DNA of 64,000 bases from Liolophura sinensis (GCF_032854445.1 NC_088302.1:43252645-43316644), one strand, 5' to 3'. Shown: positions 44,601-59,600, counted from the first letter of the stretch. Notes: generated from the sequence alone by a model not told the origin. Numbers and translations are program-made.

Positions 44601-47600
44601 CTTACCTGATACAGGGCAGATAACTCTCATTCTATGATTGACTTACCTGATACAGGGCAGATATCTCACATTCTATGATTGACATACCTGATACAGGGCA
44701 GATAACTCTCATTCTGTGATTGACTTAGCTGATACAGGGCAGATAACTCACATTCTGTGATTGACTTACCTGACACAGGGCAGATAACTCTCATTCTATG
44801 GCTGACTTACCTGATACAGGGCAGATAACTCATTCTGTGGCTGACTTACCTGACAGAGGGTAGGTAACGTTCATTCTTGGGCCGACTTACCCGACACTAG
44901 GCAGATAACTCTCATTATATGGCTGACTTACCTGACACAGGGTAGGTAACTTTCCATTTTATGGCTGACTCCAGATACAAGGGCAGATAACTCATTCTAC
45001 AGCGGACTTACCTCAGGGAAGGTAACTCTTTATCACATGATTAATTTACCTGACTCAGCAGAGTTAACTCCAGGTACAGGACTGGTAACTTTCTTGTCAT
45101 GACGCAAGCTGCCGGACATAGTACAGGTAAATTTCATGCCATCATTTATTTATTAGTTGTAGGCCAGTAAACAAGCAGATGTGAGCCTTAGTGATCTAGG
45201 TATGTTTCTTGTTATTGTGCAGTGATCAAGATATTTTTCCTACTTGTAGGCCAGTAAACAACCAGAGGTAAGTCTGAGTGATGTACCTCATGTCCTCTCC
45301 AGCCTGGAGTCCAGTGAGCTGCTACAGACCAACATCATGTAAGCAAATGTCTCCTTTCAAGCCTGAAAATAATTAAGTTGGTGTAGGATACTTTGGCAAA
45401 TCTTTCAGGTATTCACATTGTGAAAAAGTTACAATGTTGTTGTGTGGCAGTTTTGTCCTATGCCACTGACAAAATAATATTTGACGCAGTCTTCCTGCCC
45501 ATTTCCAGTCTTACCTTTAAATGAGATGTGATGCTGGTCTTAATACAATCGTCAAGTTCACCATTATGATATTTCTATTACGTGTAAGTTTTCCTTAGGT
45601 ATCGTGCATGAGTCAATGATTAGGCTTGTCCCTTCTTGCATGTAATGTCAATTTAATTAATCCTTTCTGCATTAAACCACTTTATACATAATGGATATGT
45701 CAGAATATCTTGTTTGGGCATTACCTCTACAATTAAGGAAGTTTTATTGATTATCTAAAGTATAATTGACAAAAGCTTTTGACACATTTTCTTCAGCAAT
45801 TTGGGTACAATTTATTTTACCCTTTAATATCATAATCTAAAGCTCTGATAGTGTGTACGTGCTTCAGAGAATTAGTGTGATTTCACATTTTCCTCTTTGT
45901 AGGCGTATCCTGGTTGGATTTGTGCCTGACGTTTGTCAGTTCACCAGTAACAGAATTCCGCTTTTCTGGAGCGTTCTTTGCTGCCACCTGGAGAACGGAG
46001 ATTACCCGCTCAAATCTGTAAGTCACAATCTCACAGTGTATTTCAAGACTTCATTTAATTGCACTGTCAAGGATTGTTAAGAATTTTGCCCTTATATAAT
46101 GGTGGCCAGTTTTATGTGTGAAGGAAACTTCTACTTGTCAGATGTAAGCTGGCCAGTTCATGACGAACTTTCCATTATGTAACATGAAGACTTACAAGCT
46201 ATATTGGTGAAGGACAAGTTGACATGGTCTTTAACTCATAAGAAAGCGAAAACTTCCCGCATTGATGCTTCAGGTTGGTTTTGTCCCGCTGATCACAGTC
46301 CCATATTTCCTCAACATTTACACATATGATAGACTATATTTCAGTGCATTGTTTGTACTGTGTTAATTTGATTTGTGCTTTACCCTGTACTGAAGTATAT
46401 TTTACTTATACAACAGCAGCCAACATTGTGGTCAGAGGAAACCATCCTTATCTGATCTCAGAGACAAAATTATATAGGTTGAGTTGGCCAATTTCAGGTC
46501 TTTACCTTAAGTATAAATTTATCAGACTACATAGAATAATGGCCTCAAACTATTCTTCCATGAAAATCTTGCAGATGTGCGGAAAGTTTGGAGAATTACA
46601 GCTGTGTGTTACTAATCATGTCCCTGTATGTTGCAGGTGTCCCTGCTGGTCATGGTCCGGGTGATACAGATAGATGGTCTACCCACAGGCAATCTGCTCC
46701 AGTACTTCATCAGTTGTCACTTAGCACTTCTGGAAAGACTCTGCATGGAGAGAGAACAAGGGGACCCATTGGAGTAAGGCCTCAGTCAAACCATTTAGTT
46801 TTGAACAAACTTACTGTCACATAGAAGTGATTTGCACTCGCCCGGCCTGCCACAAGAGGGCGCAATGTATGTACACACACTTAATGACTCCTTGTCATCA
46901 TATAACTGAAACAATGTTAACTACGACGTCAAACCGCAAGCATTCATTTATTTATTCTGTTAATTGTAAGTGTTTGCTGCTTGTTTTCCAGTGAGCTTGA
47001 TGAGATGGAGGAATGTACAGCCAGACTGTGTGAACAGGTGGTGACAGAGGATAGCAATACAACATCTATCACCAGACTCTCACTGATGGATCTGAGACTC
47101 TACTACGATAAGGTTGCTCTCACTCTCGCAGAACACGGGCTCCATAATCTCCGCTGTCCTGACCTCACTAACGCCATTGGTCAGTTCTCTTGTCACTTGA
47201 TGGAGAGACTGACACCTCCCTCACTGATTGGTCGAGAGGGAGTAAGGCGCAGCTTCATCAGTGGCCTTATGAAGGACCTGGGCACGTGCTCTGAAATCCA
47301 GGTGATAACAAAACCACACCAAATAATATTTTTGTTTTATGGGCAGAATGAATATTTTTTAATTTTTGGAAGAGAGAACAAAAATAAAACCAAAAAATCA
47401 TCTGATTTTCGGTAAATGTGGACTGTCCTAGCAATTGTTCTTGTTAAAGACATGTGTTTGTGATCAGAAAGCCTTGAAAACTTGAAAAGAGGTACATGTA
47501 ATTGTATTTGTAGGGCATTGTGGGTTCTGCTGTCAAAAGTATCCAATCAGAGATGCTAAATTAAACTGACAGTAATTGTGTTTGTAGGGCATTGTGGGTC

Positions 47601-50600
47601 CTGTTGTCAAATGTATCCAATCAGAGATGCCGAATAAAACTGACAGTAATTGTGTTTGTAGGGCATTGTGGGTCCTGTTGTCAAATGTATCCAATCAGAG
47701 ATGGCGAATAAAACTGACAGTAATTGTGTTTGTAGGGTATTGTGGGTCCTGCTGTCAAATGTATCCAACCAGAGATGCCGAATAAAACTGACAGTAATTG
47801 TGTTTGTAGGGTATTGTGGGTCCTGCTGTCAAATGTATCCAATCAGAGATGGCGAATAAAACTGACAGTAATTGTGTTTGTAGGGCATTGTGGGTCCTGC
47901 TGTCAAATGTATCCAATCAGAGATGGCGAATAAAACTGACAGTAATTGTGTTTGTAGGGTATTGTGGGTCCTGCTGTCAAATGTATCCAATCAGAGATGG
48001 CGAATAAAACTGACAGTAATTGTGTTTGTAGGGCATTGTGGGTCCTGCTGTCAAATGTATCCAATCAGAGATGGCGAATAAAACTGACAGTAATTGTGTT
48101 TGTAGGGTATTGTGGGTCCTGCTGTCAAATGTATCCAATCAGAGATGGCGAATAAAACTGACAGTAATTGTGTTTGTAGGGTATTGTGGGTCCTGCTGTC
48201 AAATGTATCCAATCAGAGATGGCGAATAAAACTGACAGTAATTGTGTTTGTAGGGCATTGTGGGTCCTGCTGTCAAATGTATCCAATCAGAGATGGCGAA
48301 TAAAACTGACAGTAATTGTGTTTGTAGGGTATTGTGGGTCCTGCTGTCAAATGTATCCAATCAGAGATGGCGAATAAAACTGACAGTAATTGTGTTTGTA
48401 GGGTATTGTGGGTCCTGCTGTCAAATGTATCCAATCAGAGATGGCGAATAAAACTGACAGTAATTGTGTTTGTAGGGTATTGTGGGTCCTGCTGTCAAAT
48501 GTATCCAATCAGAGATGGCGAATAAAACTGACAGTAATTGTGTTTGTAGGGCATTGTGGGTCCTGCTGTCAAATGTATCCAATCAGAGATGGCGAATAAA
48601 ACTGACAGTAATTGTGTTTGTAGGGCATTGTGGGTCCTGCTGTCAAATGTATCCAATCAGAGATGGCGAATAAAACTGACAGTAATTGTGTTTGTAGGGT
48701 ATTGTGGGTCCTGCTGTCAAATGTATCCAATCAGAGATGGCGAATAAAACTGACAGTAATTGTGTTTGTAGGGCATTGTGGGTCCTGCTGTCAAATGTAT
48801 CCAATCAGAGATGGCGAATAAAACTGACAGTAATTGTGTTTGTAGGGTATTGTGGGTCCTGCTGTCAAATGTATCCAATCAGAGATGGCGAATAAAACTG
48901 ACAGTAATTGTGTTTGTAGGGTATTGTGGGTCCTGCTGTCAAATGTATCCAATCAGAGATGGCGAATAAAACTGACAGTAATTGTGTTTGTAGGGCATTG
49001 TGGGTCCTGCTGTCAAATGTATCCAATCAGAGATGGCGAATAAAACTGACAGTAATTGTGTTTGTAGGGTATTGTGGGTCCTGCTGTCAAATGTATCCAA
49101 TCAGAGATGCCGAATAAAACTGACAGTAATTGTGTTTGTAGGGTATTGTGGGTCCTGCTGTCAAATGTATCCAATCAGAGATGCCGAATAAAACTGACAG
49201 TAATTGTGTTTGTAGGGTATTGTGGGTCCTGCTGTCAAATGTATCCAATCAGAGATGGCGAATAAAACTGACAGTAATTGTGTTTGTAGGGCATTGTGGG
49301 TCCTGCTGTCAAATGTATCCAATCAGAGATGGCGAATAAAACTGACAGTAATTGTGTTTGTAGGGTATTGTGGGTCCTGCTGTCAAATGTATCCAATCAG
49401 AGATGGCGAATAAACCTGAAGAACCTAAATCGTCTGAAACAACAGGGTCCTCGCAGCCAATGAAAGAAGAGGAGAGAGATGGGAGCAGGAAAGGCAAAAA
49501 ACTGTCCAAAAGTCGAGCAAAGAAAAGGTACTAGAAATTCTGTACATAGCAAGAAATTCAAAATGTTCAGATCGGAGCAAGAAATATAAAAAGATTAGAT
49601 GGGAACAAGAAATGCAAAAAGATTAGATGGGAGCACGAAATGCAAAAAAAATGCCCAAAATCTGAGCAAAGAAAAGGTATTGGAAATTCCTTAAATAGCA
49701 AGAAATTAAGGGTATTTTCCTGTGAGGAGGAAAGGAAAAAACTGTCCAAAAGTCGAACAAAAGGAAGGTAAAAGAAATTCCTTACCTAGCAAGATTTTGT
49801 TGTATTTTTTTCCTGAGCTTGTTATGGAATGGTTATATTATTGTTTTGCTTTGGGAAAGTTCGATTTGGCTTGAATCAGTGGTATGGCATGATACACTTG
49901 GATTTTCACCCCTTAAACACTTCTCATCTACGTTCATTAGGAAAGTATCAGATGTAGAAGAGCGTGCTGATGTCACGGAAAACTCAAAGACCTTCCAATC
50001 TGTGTACACCAAATTCAGGGATGCTTTCTCAGGGATGGCAGAACGGGTAAGTGGAAAGGTAAAGGTGCAGGGAAGGAGATTAGCTTTGAATGAGTGAATG
50101 ATTATGGCTTAACGCCACATTGGCAATATCTCCGTCATATCGTGGTGAGGTAAGCTTTGAAAGAGACACTGATGTTAAGTAGTTTTAGTTCATCAGCATA
50201 TGATGGATTTGTCTGTTTTTCACTGTTCACCTCCACACAGTGGTGTAACATTATGGAGGGGCGTCTGGTTTTTGTTTGCACCAAACATTGTTGCAGTAAA
50301 TCTTGTCTGTACGATGACTCGAGAACTTCTTGACTAATTACCTTCATGGTCAGTGGTGTGATGACAGCTGTGATTAGTGTCTACTTGTATGCGTAAAACA
50401 AAATGTCTGTGTTGTTTGTTTGGCAGTTATTTTTTGTCAGGATTATATAACTTGGGCATTTTATGAAAGATTACCTTCAAACAGGGACATTTGTTCGACA
50501 TCACTGAGAGAATGCTTAAGTTTTGACCAAGGTGTTTGAAAAACAAGATGGCTGCAACAGTCCTGTTTTGACCATTAATGTATACATGTAACGCTTTGAT

Positions 50601-53600
50601 TTTATTTCTTAATGTGCAAATTATCATGTGTAATAACGTGTAACCTTGCAAATAAATTTTTCAATTTTCACTTTTGGGGATAAAAATGGTTTCAGATTAC
50701 AGTTTTCTCAAGGCCCCAGTGGTCAGTCCAGAAATTAAGTTGCTTGCAGTGGTGATCTCAATGATGATCCCTGTTTAAAAAGAACTCGGGGGACAGATAA
50801 AACGGGGGGCAAGGGTGTGGGGAACAGATCGAATGGGTGCAGGTGTAGGGACGCAGAGGGGGCGCTAAGTGGGCTCGAAGATGCCATGCAGTATCTGTGT
50901 ACATGTCACCTTGCCAACAATGTAGCGACACTGTTCACTGGGCTTGAGGCACTTCCAGGGTGTTCACTGAGTCCTGAGCAAGATCAGTGATGGTGTAATT
51001 TCTGAAAAAATCCAAAAGTTGACAGAAAATGTGCACAATATAGAGGGTAATTAGGAGGTAGAAAAATACCCTCAGAATGGAATTTTGGGGCATAATTTTC
51101 TTCATGTGGCATAGAAACATAATCTTTCTTGTATAGTTCCTTTTCATGTGTCTTTTAAGCTTTGTCTGGAGGATAACTCGAGGACTATTTGGCTGGATAG
51201 CCTTGAAACTTTCACCGAGAAAAGATCTGGGATTGGGTTTTATCTTTGTGTGTATAACAATAAGGCCACTGCTAGGATCTTTGTTTTCTAGATCTTTTAA
51301 CAAAAAAAACTTAAAAACGTTTTGACTTGGACAGAATATTTACTTGTTCTGTTATAGTTATGTGTAGATTGATGTCAAATTGAACATCATTGTAGAATGA
51401 AAGTCAGAACAGTGGTTGAATGCTGTGTTTATTTTCTGTGTTATCATGCAGGTTCTCTGTTTTTTTTTTATTAGGATATACGGCTGACAGACCTGGAAAC
51501 CGTCAGTGTGTTCACAGAGGTGTGCGCTCATTGTATTCTCGCCCAGCCCACTGCAACAGCAATACGGTAGGGCAACTTTGTTGACGTCTCCTCTGGCTTT
51601 TAGCTCACATACATGTATAAAATGTACCAAGTAGAGGCATAGCTTGTGTCATACCCTGAACAATGTCAGCATCCAGTAACAGGCATAGCTTATGTCATAC
51701 CCTGAGCAACGTGGGCATCCAGTAACAGGCATAGCTTATGTCATACCCTGAGCAACGTGGGCATCCAATAGCGGGCATAACTTATGTAATACCCTGAGCA
51801 ATGCTAGGGGTGGTATCTTAAAAAGTACTGCATGTATTGAGCTGAGTGTTTGTAAAGATGTAGAGCTTGCTAACTCAAGGGAGATATTCCATCATTGATG
51901 TGCTGTATTGTGTATGACAAAATTAATTTTAAAGGAAATGTTCGGGATGGCATCTGAAAAATACTGCAGGATATCTTCAGCATGATACTTCAGTGGCCGC
52001 AGCACTTCTGATGACATGGAATCACCCTAAATGTATACACCTAATGACTCCTCATCATCATTTGACTGTAAAATTGTTCAGCACGATGTAAAGCCCCAAG
52101 CATTGATACATATACACACATGTAGATACACATACATATCTACATATCTACATGTGTAAACTGGGTTAATTTTGTTTTCCTTTAGGTCAGTCTCTCCCAA
52201 CACGTTTTGGAATTTCTGCACAGAGTCAGACTTGTGTCAGATTTTCTGTCTGTGGAGGCTTTTTCTCCGTCAACAGGTTCGTTCTTCAGACAAGGTCAAG
52301 CTGAATAGAGGTCTACAGAAAATGGCTCGTTCTGTGTCAGGACTCTTGGCTTTACATGGTAAGTTTAATAGTTGTAACCAAGAGCTTAGAATGCACAAGG
52401 TCTCCAATCCTCACACAGTGTTTTCTTTTAAGTTTCATTAAGTGTAATGAAAAGTACAAAAAAAAAAATCATAAAGCAAAAAAGAGTAAGGAAAGTTTTG
52501 TAAAAGAATAAAGAATAACATACATGTAGTGAAGAAAAGTTGTGTATTACAGTGATACTGTAAAATGTTCATTTTGCACCACACTTGTAAATACTCAACT
52601 TTTTCATTTGTTTTCATTCTTAATCATTGTCACCTGTGATGACCGATGTGTGAATTCCTATTTGCTAACAAGAATATTTATGTTCCTTTTTCTCCTCTTT
52701 AGTACATGACTCAACAACATTCAGGTCAGAGCACTTCCAGTCTTTCTGCTGGATACTCAGTCTTATGTGGTTGCCTGTAAGTGTGTAGATTAGGTTTGAA
52801 TATGCATACAAGTGAAGTACCGCAAGTTTAGGATAAACTCTTTACACAACCATCATCCTGCCAGTTGTTTGACGTTCAAACTCTTTTAGCGCTTAAGGTA
52901 AAATATAAATTCAGTTGTGTCATGTGACCTCTCAGAAATGTTATAGAACTATTTTTGAGCACAGACAAACGCAACACGTGCCTCTGCAAACAAGTTTCAC
53001 AAGGTTTTATGTAGAGTAAATGAATGCTGGAGAAAATTGTGGAGCTGAACATTTGTGACTTGAGAGGGTCCTAAAGGAATTAGTGCAGTACCTCTTAAAT
53101 ACAGAGGTGATCAGTAAATTAATGCCAACAAAGGCTGCCTCAAAATTTGCACAAACAACATGATACAGTAGGACTGTCTTTACCTTTAATGACGAAAGGG
53201 TTTGAGCTTGAAACATTTACTGTAAGTTTATGTACACAGATGTGCAGCAAAGAATATAGAAAAGAAAATGGTTAAAGAAAAAAAAACAAAAGTAAAAAAT
53301 AAATGTTAAGAGTCTGAATTCACTTGGAAGAACTTCAAATCAGTTAGAGCCTTTCACTCCCAACTAAAATGACTTCTCCCTTGTGTCTTCAGGCAGAGTC
53401 CCGATGGCTGGATTTGAACCCCGAGGACTCCAGGCAGGTGGCTGACCTGGCTACAGCCCTTAGTCAAAGGCTAGGTGACTAACTCATGACCTACATGTAC
53501 ATGCTTAGGAATTCAGCACTTGTGCTTTTGTGTTATTAAATGTTCTTAAGAGAATTCTCACTCTCTCTCACTGCATGGTGGGATTTGTAGCTGTCAAGAA

Positions 53601-56600
53601 GCCAGTCTCATGTTTGTTGAAGACCACGAGCAGCAATCAGATAAATGTAGTAGAAATACTGTAATTCTTCAAGCTTTTCACATGTGTGCAAGGTGTTTAT
53701 TCAAGCATACCTCCTTGACTCATAAAATTATACTTCTTGTGAAGGCCTGAAACTGGTCCAGCCAACCAATGTAGTTTTGTGTCCAAAATCAAATTAAAAG
53801 TGTGCATCATTAGCACTGAAAGTTGCTCTTGTAAATGTGAAGTGGTTGAGGAATGAGGGTAGACATGAACAGTGAAGTTCACTGAATAACCTCACCATTT
53901 TTTTCCAGATTATTAATTTGAAGAAGTCTTCCTTCATTCGTAATATTATCGTGAAAAAAATCGTTTTTGTTTGTCGTGTAAAAAATCCATTAAAAGGTTA
54001 ACGGACTTGTTCACTGCAACTGCCAGGCATTTGACCATTGAGGTGGTGTGCTTGAATCCATCCAAACACATGGCTTCATTGCGATGCTGTCAGATTTTCC
54101 TTCCTGTTTGCCAGTGAAGTCCTCACTGGGCAACACGTTGCATAATTATGTGATTTGTTTCTTGGTGCAGATTTGCAGACACTGGATGAGTGTCTTCATG
54201 CATTAAGCTGCTTTCCTAGAACTGTCCTGCTGAAATGGAGGGCTCGTGTGTTATGCCTGGCCCTGGTATGTTATCCATTCATAATTCAAACTCCACCTAC
54301 ATGGTCGAGGGGCTTAGCATGCCAGCACTTTATAGTCACTCAGGAGACTCTCACCAATGCAGCCGCTGTGAGTTCAAGTATGCCTCATGCTGGCTTCCTC
54401 TCCACTTTTACGTGGGAAAGTCTTCCAGCAATCTGCGGATGACTCTGGGTTTCCTCCGGGCTCTGCCCGGTTTCCTCACACCATAATGCAAAGTGTACTA
54501 TTATTGAGCACAACGTAAAACACCAATCAAGTAAATAAATAATTCAAACTCGGAAAAAGCCAACAATGGACAGAGAATTTGTCGATTTCTCCACTCTCAC
54601 TGTGGGGCCTTCGGGACAATAAGCAGTTGACAATTTTCATGCAAATGTTCACAAACTAAATGTTGTTGAAGATCACTTGTCAAGCTTCTGCCAGTGTGGT
54701 GTGAATATTGGTACATCACATATAGGAAAGGTTGCAAGAAGTCTGTGGTTTAGCTGCTGTATTCTGGTTTCCTCCACCTGTAAAACTAACCCCCATTGTA
54801 TTAGTTAAAAACCCCTGAGCACAAGTTTGGCGTTCTAAGTCAAATCAACTTTCAGTACAGCTCGCAATGTGAAAGATTTGTATTGAGAACAATTTGTAAC
54901 ATTTTCAAGTTGGAAGAATATAGATATGACATGAAAGATTATAAAACGTTACTTTTCATAATCATGTATCATTCGCCATTTCTATCAGTGGGGCAAATTT
55001 ATTGGAAGTTTTGTAATTTCCATTGTCATGTTCAGAGTGACAGCCGCATGGAAGTGAAGACGTCAGCCTTAAGGCATCTGCCCTTGTATTTGTGCTCGCT
55101 GGGAACCAACATTGCCTACATCATCACAGACTTCATACAGTAAGTCCTATATCATCACAGATTTCATACAGAAAGTCCTACATCATCACAGATTTTATAA
55201 AGTAGGCCCTACTTCATCACAGATTTCATACAGAAAGTCCTACGTCATCACTGACGTAATATAGTAAACCCTAAATTACACCAGACTTCATGCGGTAAGT
55301 CTTATGTCACAGACTCCATACAGTAAGTCCTACTTCATCAACACTTGCAGATGTCAAACAGAAAGTATGACGTCATCACAGACATTCTACTTAGTAAGTA
55401 CTACCTCATATCAGACACTGTGTGGCAAGTACTGGTTCATCTCAGACTCCGCATTGTAAATTGTTTGAAGGTAAAGCAAAAGAATTATTGTGTTGTATAA
55501 GGTTGTTTGTATTTATGGTTTTGCTTATGTGTGAATACCTTCTGTTGCTGGCAACAAAGTATGTATTTCTGTATTAAATGGTGTTAATTTTTTCTTACAT
55601 TTTAAGTTATTCAAAACTAGTTGAGTGACATGGACTATGTGACATGTCACTGTTCTCTTGTGGCTTGATTGGCCAGTCACTCAGGTATTTAAGCTGATTT
55701 GCTTACAGCCCTCTGATATCCCAGGATTCCACAACCAGTCCGGTGCTAGAGAAGATTGCTGGACAGTTAGGAGACGTGGCGTGTGTCCTTTCTAAACATG
55801 CCTCTGTTTGTTTGTATGTATACATACTTTATGATATTATCTTCTATGCTGTACTGTATTACTTCTTATTTCTATCTCATCAAATTACTGAGAGTATGTT
55901 ATTTTTTTGGCATAAAATCTTAACACACACACACACACACACATAGATGTGTGTGTGTATATGTGTATATACATATATACATGTACCAGTTCTGATTAAT
56001 TTAATTTTAACTTCCGCAATACTATAACACAAGATATGGATATTAAATGTAATAAATCGCTCCAAATAAGTTAATTACAACTAAACAACTCTTACATTCT
56101 GAAAACAAGTAATTGTATTATTGTAATGCTTTTTGTTTTACTAGGACATCAAAGCCTGACATCACCAAGCCCGTGTCCCAGTGTGTGACTGTTATCTGTT
56201 CAGTGTGCAGAACCAACCCAAACCCAGGTAGACAGACATTAGCTGATCAGGAGCTTCTTGTATTTCTTCTATTTTTAATTTCTGTTCTTTACTCACCATG
56301 GTTTGATACAGTGAAGAAGCTAATCTGCTGTTAAGCCATTTTTAGTGAGGGAAGAATGATCATGTGGCATTTTCAGTATTATGTTCTCAGTGCATGAATT
56401 CCTTGTGTTCTGTAACGTGGATTTTGTATGGTCAGTTTTATTGCCATAAATCATATGTTATTTTTTTCTTAATAAATTTTATTACATATAAATGAACACA
56501 AATATTTCATTACTTGAAGTGAATCCCCAGTGCTGAGCCTTGTAAACTACAGACAAATAGTTTGTTGTCCCCTGAATCTATTCTGATCGTTTAAAATGTC

Positions 56601-59600
56601 AAAAACAGAAGACTTTGGTCATCAAACATCAGAAAATCTACCCCGCTACGATCAAGCCACCGTTGACCTTGTGACGTCATGGCGGTACATTCCCTGCAGG
56701 CATCTGAGGGTTCTCTGTGTACAACACAGAGCAGGAAACAGTTGCTATACTTTTACGGATAATTTCCACATTATTCCATGCCCAAGTGCGGCTTGTGAGT
56801 GCAGTAACACAACGCAGGATACTGTAAAGTTACATACATGGCCTAAACATGGCACAGATTTACAGAACATGGACCAGACCTCGTCAGAAACGCCCTTTGA
56901 TTAGGAGGGATTCAATTGTGGTCCTATGAGACTTGCTAATTCAGCCGTAACTTTTAAAAGAAAAGGCTGAAAGATAAGCCTTATAATATCCTCCACAAAA
57001 GCCAAGTGGAAAAGACTTCTGGATTTTCACTCCTTGAATGCATAAATTGTTTAGCTAGTTGCTTGTTTGAAACAGCAGGCTGACACGAACTGTAGGGAGC
57101 CACTAGCCTTTGCCCTACAATGGCCATGAGGCTATAGGGCAGCCCTCCAGCTCAGTTCACACCGGAACAAATAAATTAAGTAAAATTTTTACCAATCGCT
57201 GTTTCCATTCACTATAATTCAAGCCTTATTTATAGTTGCCAGTGATACTTTTTTAAACAAGAAAGCTTAGCTCGATTGTTAGTTTTACCACCGTTAAGTT
57301 GTTGACAGACTGTTGTAGTCGGTGTAACTCACAATCGACTGGCCTGACTCCATGTATCTTTGTGTCACAGCCGGTATCGCTCAACTTAGCTGTATAAAAT
57401 TATAGTCTGCTAACTGCGAAACCATGCCAGATCCTCCACATATACTACCATAATTCAGTGGATGTCCAATTCATGTAAGACAAACCAGACGGGAGCGCAT
57501 TTGTGTCATCTACGTGGCCGATATGTGCACAAAGATCGGTCGTAGTATCACCCAATTGCTGTGCTGTACAAGCTTTTCACGGATCTAATACATCTCCGGT
57601 ATCCTATCTTTGAAAATATTTGTTGTAAAACTGTTTTACTTATATGCTTTTCTGGGTGCTAATTAAAAGATGTACACGTAGGGGTAAAATTACAGATTAA
57701 ATCACACGATAGCTTCTGGAAAAGCACACATTCGGTGGTCAAATGCATGGATTCGGCTGTGCTTTGCACGGTTTTTCAACACGTCACCTGGCCAGGGCTG
57801 TGCAGTAGACAAGATAGGCAGAATGTCCAACTTTAATGGGCTTTTTTAAATGGAACTAGTTCACATAAAATTTTTGTAAATGCAGTTCAGACTTACATGG
57901 CATAAATATTGTTTTGGGAATGTTTAGTGTGAAATAAAATCGTTGGAGTTCTACTTTAAAAGAAATATTTATATGTTGTCGTTTTTTTGAATGCTGTTAT
58001 ACCTGTTGCACATTTTGTTGTAGAATCATCTGCTGATAACAGTGACAAGAAAGTTGCACCCTTTGACCCAAAACTCATGCTGCCATTTCTGAAATTTCTC
58101 TCAGGAGAGAGTATTGAAGTCAAAACAAGTGAGTTCCAGTTAAATTGTTGTTTCAGATGTAGATAGAGCACAAGTCGTCTGTAGTTTGTGGTACATATTT
58201 TACCATTTGACCTAAACTTCATGCTGCCGTTTCTGAAATTGATGAGAGTAATGAAGCTGAAACAAATAAGTCGTAATGATGTTCTGTAAGGACAAGGCAG
58301 CAGTTTGAGTATGACAGTTTGTGACACATGATTGTTCACCTTTCTCTTAAAATGCAAAAAATCAATGTTAGAAGCAAATGTAATGCTTTTGTCTTCTTAT
58401 TCAGTTTATTTTATTTTATTTTTTTAGAAATGGTAGAGAACTTGGGCAAAATTTTCTCTCATATGACGTTCAAAGGGAGCAAGAATGCTGCTATAACTTT
58501 TTTGACCTCCTGCTTGGATCTGATAGAGGACCCTGAGTATAATATCAGACGGACCTTCAGGTAAAGAGCAATGTACACAGTATGGAAGACTCTGATTATC
58601 AGATTAATATTCAGGTAGTACATACATGTAGTATAGCACGGCATTGTGAAAACCCTCATTATCATATCAGACGCACCTTCAGGTAAAGAGCAGTGTACGC
58701 ACTATGGAAGACTGTGATTATCAGATTAATATTCAGGTAGTACATACATGTAGTATAGCACGGCATTGTGAAAACCCTCATTATCATATCAGACGAAGCT
58801 TCAGGTAAAGAGCAATGCACATAGTATGGAAGACTGATTATCAGATTAATATTCAGGTAGTACATACATGTAGTATAGCACGGCATTGTGAAAACCCTCA
58901 TTATCATATCAGACGCACCTTCAGGTAAAGAGCAGTGTACGCACTATGGAAGACTGTGATTATCAGATTAATATTCAGGTAGTACATACATGTAGTATAG
59001 CACGGCATTGTGAAAACCCTCATCATATCAGACGAAGCTTCAGGTAAAGAGCAATGCACACAGTATGGAAGACTGATTATCAGATTAATATTCAGGTAGT
59101 ACATACATGTAGTATAGCACGGCATTGTGAAAACCCTCATTATCATATCAGACGCACCTTCAGGTAAAGAGCAATGTACGCACTATGGAAGACTGTGATT
59201 ATCAGATTAATATTCAGGTAGTACATACATGTAGTATAGCACGGCATTGTGAAAACCCTCATTATCATATCAGACGAACCTTCAGGTAAAGAGCAATGCA
59301 CATAGTATGGAAGACTGATTATCAGATTAATATTCAGGTAGTACATACATGTAGTATAGCACGGCATTGGGAAAACCCTCATTATCATATCAGACGCACC
59401 TTCAGGTAAAGAGCAGTGTACGCACTATGGAAGACTGTGATTATCAGATTAATATTCAGGTAGTACATACATGTAGTATAGCACGGCATTGGGAAAACCC
59501 TCATTATCATATCAGACGCACCTTCAGGTAAAGAGCAATGCACATAGTATGGAAGACTGATGATCAGATTAATATTCAGGTAGTACATACATGTAGTGTA

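Noticed and set aside
47594-49413. Series of 63-codon frames at 74-bp spacing
   Set aside because: Readthrough of the exon-10-derived array in successive frames; not separate genes.
55725-55732. Acceptor TATCCCAG for ATR exon 18
   Set aside because: It would shift the frame to an early stop; the upstream TTACAG at 55,703-55,708 keeps the ATR frame.
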